NCBI GenBank assembly: GCA_945637225.1
Contig: CALZDE010000133.1
Span: forward strand, 1-5,891
DNA: 5,891 nt
Reading direction: 5' to 3'
DNA from: an uncultured Selenomonadaceae bacterium
GTDB lineage: Bacteria; Bacillota; Negativicutes; Selenomonadales; Selenomonadaceae
The notes beneath the pieces are model-generated. The model saw only the letters and a list, made by a program, of their open reading frames with translations, was not told where the DNA came from and made no database searches. Made by a program: the position numbers and the translations under genes. The first letter of the stretch is position 1. Every line of letters begins with the position of its first letter. Below are positions 1 through 5,271 of the stretch, piece after piece.

Positions 1-35
1 ATAAAAAAGAACTTCCCGAAAAAAAGTACGAGAAG
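1..35 (-). terminator. Intrinsic terminator of the tRNA-Gly transcript
   Basis: Read on the minus strand, CTTC-T-CG (35 to 29) pairs with CG-G-GAAG (18 to 12), with one mismatch and a loop of about 10 nt. A TTCTTTTTTAT tract (11 to 1) follows. It begins 14 nt beyond the tRNA 3' end, as expected for a rho-independent terminator of a single-gene tRNA transcript. The stem is short and contains a mismatch, so strength is uncertain. Confidence 0.7.
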
Positions 36-49
36 CCCTGAAATTTCTA

Positions 50-123
50 TGGAGCGGGCGAGGGGAATCGAACCCCCCTCTAAAGCTTGGGAAGCTTTCA
101 TTCTACCGATGAACTACACCCGC
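50..123 (-). tRNA. tRNA-Gly, anticodon CCC
   Basis: The reverse complement folds into a complete 74-nt cloverleaf. The acceptor stem is GCGGGTG/CGCCCGC (one G-U pair), the D stem GTTC/GAAT, the anticodon stem AAAGC/GCTTT around loop TTCCCAA, and the T arm GGGGG-TTCGATT-CCCCT. The discriminator base is U and CCA is encoded. The third to fifth loop bases are CCC, so the tRNA reads GGG glycine codons. This isoacceptor is usually supplementary, because a tRNA-Gly with UCC can also read GGG. The gene stands alone with its own promoter and terminator and diverges from the plus-strand pair to its right. No copy of its 3' end occurs elsewhere in the window, so nothing here marks it as an integration target. 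Confidence 0.97.
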
Positions 124-166
124 ATATGATTATGTTTGAAAATTTTCTATTGTTATTACCACCATT

Positions 167-195
167 TTGTATTATACTATACTTAGGAATATTAT
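167..195 (+). promoter_or_regulatory. Predicted promoter of the coiled-coil gene pair
   Basis: TTGTAT (167-172) and TATTAT (190-195) lie 17 bp apart on the plus strand, predicting a start near 202 and a leader of about 30 nt before the ATG at 234. A TATAAT at 209-214 is better on its own. It has no -35 partner and would start transcription inside the Shine-Dalgarno region, so it was not chosen. Both elements are imperfect and no experiment supports the call. Confidence 0.45.
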
Positions 196-199
196 GCAA
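171..199 (-). promoter_or_regulatory. Sigma-A-type promoter for tRNA-Gly
   Basis: On the minus strand, TTGCAT (199 to 194) and a perfect TATAAT (176 to 171) are separated by exactly 17 bp. Transcription would begin near 164, about 40 nt upstream of the tRNA 5' end, leaving a short leader for processing. The -10 is consensus; the -35 matches only the TTG half. The core overlaps the predicted plus-strand promoter at 167-195 almost completely. Confidence 0.6.
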
Positions 200-233
200 G
201 CATTTTTTTATAATGCAGAAAGGCGGTGCATGA

Positions 234-1988
234 ATGGCTGTCAATGAAGAAACATTACAGGCAGATGCAGATAATTTGCAGGCAGGAGCAGACAATCTGC
301 AGAAGGTGCTGAAAAATATACATGATTATCTGGTGGGCGTAAATACCTCGATGGCTAGCATGAATGGTCAGATTCAGGATATTATGTCCAAAGATCATAT
401 TAATAAATACAACAAAAAGCTGGAGCAGATAGCTCTCAGCAGTGCGGAGATAGGCCGTATTTTCGGTGACGGTCAGGATACCTTGGAAAGAGGTATTAAT
501 TCATTAAATAAGGCGACCAGAAGCCTTGCGAGTACAAAGCGTGACTTAGGCAAGCTGGTGAATGGCGGTATTGCTCTGGTTGACCGCATTGACGTCTTAG
601 GTGATCTGAAGGATAAAATGGAGGTTATCGACAAGGTTTCCGATGATTTATCCAAGATGGAGGAACTCAGGGGCTTCTTAGGCCAGCTTAAGGAGGAGCT
701 GGATAAGATTTATCAGTTTTCTCTGGACCTTCGTCAGTCAGCAGATAAGGTGGCAGTCCTTCCAGATGATGTAGAAAATATCATAAGTCAGATTAATTCT
801 GCCTTGGACCTCACAGCTAATCAGCAGGTGGCTGTATCAGGCTTCCTTTTGGAAATTAAATCCACAGTAGGCGACCTCAATGGAAAGCTGGGTACCAATA
901 TTGATGACATGAAGATTTTTGCCGAGCATGTGGGCATGATTTTAAAATCTTCTATAAGTCAGATTGATGAAAGCAGCAATAGCCTTACTGCACAGTTGAA
1001 GGAATTTACTGATGGTTATGCCAGTGTGACTGAGGACGTAAAGGCTCTCAGGGAGATTCTTGACAAGGAGTCCATTGTTGAACGTCAGGAAAAGGTTGAG
1101 GAGTCACTTCTTAATCTCATTGAGCAGGAAAAACAGCAGCAGGAAAAACAGCAGGAATTATGCGAAAGACAGGAGAATTATGTCGCTAAGGCAGACAAGA
1201 TAGCTCATGATTTAGAAGAAAATTCCAATATGCAGGATGAGCTGATTTCCTCATTGAAGGAAAAATTCAGTATCGCTGGTGATGCACTTGCGGCAAAGGC
1301 TGAGGATGTAGGAAAGTCTCTTGAAGATAAATTCATAAGTGCAGGAGATGCTGTAAAAAATAAGCTGGAGGATATTAATAATTCCATAGCGGAAAAGTAT
1401 AATTCCCTTGAAGAAAAGCAGATTGAAACCAGCAACAAGCAGCTGGATTTGAATGTTCAGCAGCTGGAGCTTTCTGGCAAGGTTCAGGAAGTTGGAACAA
1501 AAGTTCTTGAACTGATGACCATTCAGGAGGGCTTAGTTGCTAAATATGATGAGCTTAATACCAATCAGGAAAAGCTTTTGCAGCAGCAGGAAGAATTTCA
1601 GAGTGGCAATCAGGGGATTTTAGACAGATTAAATGAGGTTGTAAATCAGCGGGAGGCTCTGACAGAGAAGCTTCGCAGCAATCAGCAGGAAACTCTTGAT
1701 GTTATTGAAAATGTCATGAATGCCCAGCGTGAGTTAAAGGCTCAGCAACGTACCATTATGAACAATCAGCAGCATCAGCTTGATGTTATGATGGAATTAG
1801 AGAAAAAGCTGGGGAACACCAATAGAAATAATCTTTTGGCAAGTGCTGGTATAGGTGCTGTGGTAGCCGCACTGATGTTTGGTATGTTTGTGGCAGGCTA
1901 CAGTATATTCGGCAATGATAATCCAAAGCATGATGATGGTACCAGAGTTGAAATAACCACCGAAGATGAGGGCGTCAGTAAAGGCTGA
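234..1988 (+). CDS. Tail-anchored long coiled-coil protein, unrecognised family
   Basis: I do not recognise a family for this 584-residue protein. It has no signal peptide. Residues 1-530 are predicted almost entirely alpha-helical, with a single proline (177), no tryptophan and one cysteine (310). Residues 8-28 are three heptads starting LQ. Residues 298-307 are QEKQQ twice. Residues 344-398 follow an 11-residue pattern. Residues 400-525 are Gln/Glu/Leu-rich coiled coil. A single hydrophobic segment at about 534-559 is followed by a 25-residue acidic tail. The inferred topology is a large cytoplasmic rod fixed to the membrane by its C-terminus. The ATG is chosen because AAGGCGGT (220-227) sits 6 nt upstream; another ATG at 230 leads to an immediate stop. 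It overlaps the next gene by 23 bp, implying translational coupling. Roles as a scaffold, tether or envelope spacer are guesses. A chemoreceptor reading is disfavoured because no conserved signalling hairpin is seen. Confidence 0.9.
   Translation: MAVNEETLQADADNLQAGADNLQKVLKNIHDYLVGVNTSMASMNGQIQDIMSKDHINKYNKKLEQIALSSAEIGRIFGDGQDTLERGINSLNKATRSLASTKRDLGKLVNGGIALVDRIDVLGDLKDKMEVIDKVSDDLSKMEELRGFLGQLKEELDKIYQFSLDLRQSADKVAVLPDDVENIISQINSALDLTANQQVAVSGFLLEIKSTVGDLNGKLGTNIDDMKIFAEHVGMILKSSISQIDESSNSLTAQLKEFTDGYASVTEDVKALREILDKESIVERQEKVEESLLNLIEQEKQQQEKQQELCERQENYVAKADKIAHDLEENSNMQDELISSLKEKFSIAGDALAAKAEDVGKSLEDKFISAGDAVKNKLEDINNSIAEKYNSLEEKQIETSNKQLDLNVQQLELSGKVQEVGTKVLELMTIQEGLVAKYDELNTNQEKLLQQQEEFQSGNQGILDRLNEVVNQREALTEKLRSNQQETLDVIENVMNAQRELKAQQRTIMNNQQHQLDVMMELEKKLGNTNRNNLLASAGIGAVVAALMFGMFVAGYSIFGNDNPKHDDGTRVEITTEDEGVSKG
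255..317 (+). repeat. Three tandem 21-bp (heptad) repeats at the N-terminus
   Basis: Three consecutive 21-bp units encode LQADADN, LQAGADN and LQKVLKN (residues 8-28). The first two differ at few bases and the third is more diverged. They place leucine at the same heptad position each time, giving a short coiled-coil nucleation segment at the start of the rod. Confidence 0.75.
1125..1154 (+). repeat. Perfect 15-bp tandem duplication (QEKQQ twice)
   Basis: The unit caggaaaaacagcag occurs twice back to back without a mismatch, in frame, encoding QEKQQ-QEKQQ (residues 298-307) of the coiled-coil protein. Exact identity at the DNA level suggests recent slippage or strong local constraint. Adding or losing a unit would keep the reading frame. 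Confidence 0.9.
1263..1427 (+). repeat. Eleven-residue (hendecad) repeats in the coiled-coil protein
   Basis: Residues 344-398 divide into five 11-residue units: KFSIAGDALAA, KAEDVGKSLED, KFISAGDAVKN, KLEDINNSIAE and a degenerate KYNSLEEKQIE. Lysine begins every unit and small or aliphatic residues occupy positions 5 and 9 (Gln at 9 in the last). Units 1 and 3, and units 2 and 4, resemble each other most, so the duplication unit may be 22 residues (66 bp). Hendecads are known to give a nearly straight or slightly right-handed coiled coil or an amphipathic surface helix. Which applies here is not determined. Confidence 0.8.
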
Positions 1989-2379
1989 TGAAAAGGTTAT
2001 TTTGACCACTGAAGAAGCAATGCTCCGCAAGACTGAATACCGTGCTGAATTGGATATGCTGGTGCTTGACGTAAATAATCATCTGAAAAGAGAAGGAAGC
2101 TTTAAAAAGGCTGATGAACTTATAGACAGGGCATACAAGCTTCACATGGGGTTAAATCATTTCCGCATTCAGGTGGCTCATGCCAATAATATAAAGCCAA
2201 AGGTCAGACAGCAGTTAGTGCAGGTAATTGCTTTGATTGCTGATGGTGCAGATGGTATTTATCGGGGGATGACCTCTGCCAGAAATGGCGGTGACTACGA
2301 AGCAGATTTTCGATACAGTACAGCCTGTACGGAAGCTCTAGCCGTTGAAGATGATGCTTTGGAAGCATTGATTAAGTGA
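1966..2379 (+). CDS. Small, predicted helical soluble protein, unrecognised family
   Basis: I do not recognise this protein of up to 137 residues. It has no signal peptide or membrane segment and is rich in Ala, Asp, Glu, Leu and Lys. Its pattern suggests a bundle of four or so helices, including KADELIDRAYKLHMGLNHFR, KVRQQLVQVIALIADGADGI and a C-terminal TEALAVEDDALEALIK. An in-frame stop at 1954-1956 limits the start. ATG 1966 gives the 23-bp overlap with the upstream gene but lacks a clear ribosome site. TTG 2002 has AAAAGG 5 nt before it and would give 125 residues beginning MTTEEAMLRK; ATG 2020 is also possible. Overlap, shared strand and a terminator after its stop make it the second gene of a two-gene operon. 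A stoichiometric partner or regulator of the membrane-anchored coiled-coil protein is inferred from context only. Confidence 0.8.
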   Translation: MRASVKADEKVILTTEEAMLRKTEYRAELDMLVLDVNNHLKREGSFKKADELIDRAYKLHMGLNHFRIQVAHANNIKPKVRQQLVQVIALIADGADGIYRGMTSARNGGDYEADFRYSTACTEALAVEDDALEALIK

Positions 2380-2396
2380 AAAGGTAATATATGCAA

Positions 2397-2434
2397 TAAA
2401 ATGGAGGAACCAGAAACGGCTCCTCCTGTTTTTA
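2397..2434. terminator. Bidirectional intrinsic terminator between convergent genes
   Basis: GGAGGA (2403-2408) pairs perfectly with TCCTCC (2421-2426), with further CC/GG pairing inside a mismatch and a hexanucleotide loop. On the plus strand TGTTTTTATG follows; on the minus strand the stem is followed by ATTTTATT. It lies 23 bp after the small-protein stop (2379) and 16 bp beyond the stop of the opposing FtsA-like gene (2442), so one hairpin can end transcription from both sides. Confidence 0.85.
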
Positions 2435-2441
2435 TGTTTGT

Positions 2442-5153
2442 TTATTTATTGCTGGAAAAACGGCTGAATGGTGAAATATATCCTCTGTTGTTTATACCAT
2501 CCTGAATTGGCTGTGGAGCGGCTTCGGTTGCCTTGCTGACATCGCTGCTGCTGTATCCTAAGCGTTCAAGCATGGAAAGCTCTCTTTTTGGCTCTTCCTT
2601 GATTTCAGGCTCAGGTTCCTTTTCTGCCTGTGGCTCAAAAATCATATCCTCGATTTTGACAGGCTCAGGCTTTTCTTCAGTAGTATTTTCTAAAGGCTTA
2701 ACAGTAGAACTGAAGGTATCCTTAATTTCAGTAACAGGAATGATTGGAGTGCGTTCCTCTCGTTTTTCCAAAATTACATCCAAGAAATCCTTGTTTTTGA
2801 TAGGATCAGTAAAGCTTACTTCCATGTTGTTTACCATGATGGTGAACTTCATGTGGCTGGATGGTGGTGGTGGCTGGAAGCCTACTGCCAGCAGTGCTTC
2901 GCTGACGGTGGTTGCCGCACCCATGTCGGTAGCGTAGTGTATTTCACTGCCTTCCTGCACCAGAGTGTTGAAGGAGGCTGGGTGTCCGTTGATTTCCATT
3001 GATACACCAGCAGTCTTGATTCTGTATTCCTTATCCTTGTAGTAGATAACGATGTAGGAATCCATTTCAGAAATATTCAAAACCTGTCCCAGCTTTGGGA
3101 ATTCAGGAGCGGTGTAATCAATCTGATCGTTAGGATGTACCTCATCGGAAAGCTCAGCAGGAGCATCATTTAAGAGAATGTGTGGAATGATAGTGTACTG
3201 AGCGCCACTGCCATTTAAGGTATAATTGATTTTCTTTCCCTTTGGAGGAAGTCCTACAGACTTTAGGAAATCCCACATGGTATGGTCTTCCTGAGCTGTA
3301 ATTTCATCACCATCATGAAGCATGGTTTCAGGCTCGGTAGGGTTGCCATTTAAGAGCCACTGGCTGTTGACGGTGGTTTCTTCGCCATTGAGATAAACAG
3401 TGTAGGTAGGTGCTTCTACGGTAATATCACCCACAGTAACCTTAGCGGAATCACCATCCTGACCAGGCTCTGCTACGATGTAGCTTTCTTCCTCAATCTT
3501 GTCATCAAGGTCAGCAGGCTCACCGTTCATGAGGATTTTTGCAGTGGTTCCCATAGCACCAGGGAAGAATTTATTTTCACCCTGAATAGTCACCATGATA
3601 CCATCGCCAGGCTTGCCGTTAAGCTTGCGGAGCTGAATACCAGCACTTAAAAGAGCATCAGATACGGTCATTTCCCTGAAGTTAAAGAGACTGTATTCCT
3701 GATTATTTACATATACACGCATGAAGTGGAGTGTATTTGCAGAAGCAATTTTCATAATGCCCAGAGGTGTCACTGCGTCAGGTGCCTTCAATACATCAGG
3801 CAGGTCAAGAATGCCAGTGATATTCTCAGGGCGGCTGACAGCTACTCTGTTGATAGGCATTTTCATGGTTTCTGCTACTAATTCCTGAAGCTTCGGAGTC
3901 AGGGCACCACCGCCAGCAAGCATGATAGCCTGAGGTGCTTCGTCATTGTTAAGCTCTAAGACCTGACGGGAAATAGCACCTGCTAAGTTCTGAATGTTAG
4001 GAATGACAGGCTCTAATACCTCATCAGGGGTAAGATCGTAAGGAATGCCCAGGATATCTGTAAACTGTGAGTTTTTGCCCATAGCGGCATTTCTCTTGAT
4101 TTCCTCGGCAATATTGAAGTCCAACAGGTATTTCTGAGAAATAGCCTCAGTAATTTCATCACCTGCTAATGGTACCATGCCATAGGCAATGACAGAGCCG
4201 TTTTTGGTAATAGCTACGTCAGAGGTGCCAGCTCCGATATCTACCAGAGCGAGGTTTAAGTGGCGCATGGTAGGAGGAATCAGCACGTTGATAGCGGCAA
4301 TTGGCTCCAAGGTGAGAGCCTTCATATCAAGACCTGTTGCCTGCAAAGCTGACTGCATGGAGTCGATTACCTGACGAGGCAGGAAGGTAGCAATTACGGT
4401 ACAGGAAGCATGCTTGCCTCTCTGACCTACCAAAGTCTTTAACTGAATACCGTCTAATTCAAATTTAATGGTGCTGTAGCCTACACAATAATAGCTGGTA
4501 GGGTCATCAATGGTATTAGAAGCCGCAAGCTTCATTTGAGCCGCCTGTACACCAGCAAATTCAAGGTTCTGTTCTCTTTCCTTGGAAATAACGCCATGTA
4601 CCTTCATTTCAGCGGAAGCAGTCATGGTGAAAAGAGCACGTCCAGCCGCCGCTACTGCCGCACTGCGGAGAGGAAAGCCAGTTCGCTCAGCCAATATATT
4701 TTTAACACTCTTTATAACTGCGGCTACCTGAGGCACATCGTGAATCTGTCCGTCGAGCATGGCACGTGTAGTATGCTCCTTGCGCTCAGTATCGAGAATG
4801 CGTAGACTGTCTCCAGCCTGCTCTGCAACAATACCGATTACGCTTCTGGTACCAATATCCAAGGCAAATATTTTCTCTGAATTTTTATTTGTCTTTGGTG
4901 CAGTTACCTCAGCTACAGTATCGGCAATGCTGGCAATAGCCTGTTCATCAGCGGTCATTTCCGGCTTTGCTGGTGCTTTGGTGACAGCTGTCTTCTTGGT
5001 GCTGTTCTTTTTCAGAGCGGCACTTCTCTTAGGTGGTACCCTTCTGACAGGCGCCTTAGTTTCCTCAGTATCAGTGGTACGGGAAGTTCTAGGTTTTGTT
5101 GTCTTCTTTTTTACGGAAGATTCCTCTGCTATTATGTCATTATCTTTTTTCAT
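2442..5153 (-). CDS. FtsA-like actin-fold ATPase with C-terminal beta-repeat array
   Basis: This 903-residue protein has four parts. Residues 1-92 are a Lys/Arg/Thr/Pro-rich disordered tail. Residues about 93-470 are an FtsA/PilM-type actin fold: phosphate-1 motif ALDIGTRSVIG (97-107), an SHS2-like 1C subdomain (about 177-285), phosphate-2 motif LVDIGAGTSD (303-312) and adenosine motif MLAGGGALTP (411-420). Residues about 477-797 are tandem beta-rich repeats. Residues 800-903 are acidic, Pro/Glu-rich and disordered. FtsA-family ATPases bind ATP, polymerise and link FtsZ to the membrane. Canonical FtsA is about 410-420 residues, ends in an amphipathic membrane helix and lies next to ftsZ. None of that holds here, so this is a paralogue rather than FtsA itself; a division, shape or envelope-assembly role is inferred. 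The start is supported by AAAGGAGAAT at 5170-5161. Only a weak promoter (TTTATA/TATATT, about 5222-5193) is visible. It converges on the coiled-coil operon. Confidence 0.9.
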   Translation of the reverse strand: MKKDNDIIAEESSVKKKTTKPRTSRTTDTEETKAPVRRVPPKRSAALKKNSTKKTAVTKAPAKPEMTADEQAIASIADTVAEVTAPKTNKNSEKIFALDIGTRSVIGIVAEQAGDSLRILDTERKEHTTRAMLDGQIHDVPQVAAVIKSVKNILAERTGFPLRSAAVAAAGRALFTMTASAEMKVHGVISKEREQNLEFAGVQAAQMKLAASNTIDDPTSYYCVGYSTIKFELDGIQLKTLVGQRGKHASCTVIATFLPRQVIDSMQSALQATGLDMKALTLEPIAAINVLIPPTMRHLNLALVDIGAGTSDVAITKNGSVIAYGMVPLAGDEITEAISQKYLLDFNIAEEIKRNAAMGKNSQFTDILGIPYDLTPDEVLEPVIPNIQNLAGAISRQVLELNNDEAPQAIMLAGGGALTPKLQELVAETMKMPINRVAVSRPENITGILDLPDVLKAPDAVTPLGIMKIASANTLHFMRVYVNNQEYSLFNFREMTVSDALLSAGIQLRKLNGKPGDGIMVTIQGENKFFPGAMGTTAKILMNGEPADLDDKIEEESYIVAEPGQDGDSAKVTVGDITVEAPTYTVYLNGEETTVNSQWLLNGNPTEPETMLHDGDEITAQEDHTMWDFLKSVGLPPKGKKINYTLNGSGAQYTIIPHILLNDAPAELSDEVHPNDQIDYTAPEFPKLGQVLNISEMDSYIVIYYKDKEYRIKTAGVSMEINGHPASFNTLVQEGSEIHYATDMGAATTVSEALLAVGFQPPPPSSHMKFTIMVNNMEVSFTDPIKNKDFLDVILEKREERTPIIPVTEIKDTFSSTVKPLENTTEEKPEPVKIEDMIFEPQAEKEPEPEIKEEPKRELSMLERLGYSSSDVSKATEAAPQPIQDGINNRGYISPFSRFSSNK
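2763..3725 (-). repeat. Array of ~60-residue beta-rich repeats in the FtsA-like protein
   Basis: This covers residues about 477-797. Turn motifs MNGEPAD (542), LNGNPTE (601), LNDAPAE (661) and INGHPAS (721) recur every 59-60 residues. The following isoleucines of SYI, GDEI, NDQI and GSEI (559, 618, 678, 738) keep the same spacing. A helix-like motif recurs every second unit: TVSDALLSAGI (496), TMWDFLKSVGL (625) and TVSEALLAVGF (749). Pattern and length suggest small beta-grasp-like modules, but the family is not identified. Confidence 0.75.
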
Positions 5154-5160
5154 ATCTAAA

Positions 5161-5170
5161 ATTCTCCTTT
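5161..5170 (-). promoter_or_regulatory. Ribosome binding site of the FtsA-like gene
   Basis: On the minus strand AAAGGAGAAT precedes the ATG, with AGGAG 10 nt from the start. The spacing is slightly long but acceptable. It fixes the ATG at 5153 as the start and keeps the basic N-terminal tail within the protein. Confidence 0.75.
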
Positions 5171-5271
5171 AAAGCCTCAAAATAAGGTTTAAGTAATATA
5201 TTTCACATCTAAATACTTTATAAAGCCTGTATTTAATGGATTTATAGACTTTATAAAAACACATTTCGTAC
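5171..5271. other. A/T-rich spacer with nested inverted repeats; possible att or operator region
   Basis: This spacer lies between the 3' end of the integrase gene and the 5' end of the FtsA-like gene. TAAATAC (5210-5216) and GTATTTA (5229-5235) form a perfect 7-bp inverted repeat around 12 nt, and a perfect palindrome CTTTATAAAG (5216-5225) lies inside. ACTTTATAAA occurs twice (5215-5224 and 5248-5257), 33 bp apart. No strong terminator follows the integrase stop. The spacer must hold the promoter of the FtsA-like gene unless that gene is read from the integrase side. Its position beside an integrase makes an attachment-site core possible, but no second att copy is in view. Confidence 0.4.

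Noticed and set aside
50..123. tRNA-Gly as the integration target of the integrase at the right edge
   Set aside because: The tRNA is intact, but no repeat of its 3' end occurs in the window and about 5 kb of ordinary-looking genes separate it from the integrase.
98..295. Minus-strand open frame spanning the promoter spacer and part of the tRNA
   Set aside because: It runs through the tRNA cloverleaf and the promoters and its translation is not protein-like; the tRNA explains the region.
1125..1427. CRISPR-like or non-coding repeats
   Set aside because: The periodicities are multiples of three, lie in frame in a long coding sequence and are explained by coiled-coil protein repeats.
234..1988. 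Coiled-coil protein as a chemoreceptor or phage tape-measure protein
   Set aside because: It lacks a periplasmic domain, HAMP and the conserved signalling hairpin of chemoreceptors, and no phage structural neighbours are present; its only membrane segment is at the C-terminus.
1975..2000. Programmed frameshift joining the coiled-coil protein and the small protein
   Set aside because: The two frames overlap, but no convincing slippery heptamer or downstream structure is seen; coupled initiation is the simpler explanation.
2533..2937. Plus-strand open frame antisense to the repeat array of the FtsA-like gene
   Set aside because: Ser/Leu-rich low-complexity translation without a Shine-Dalgarno sequence, inside a convincing minus-strand gene; a reading-frame shadow.
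4759..5172. Plus-strand open frame of 137 codons with a hydrophobic, membrane-like translation
   Set aside because: It is antisense to the FtsA-like N-terminus. Its Phe/Leu/Val runs are simply the complement of Lys-rich codons, and it has no ribosome site of its own.
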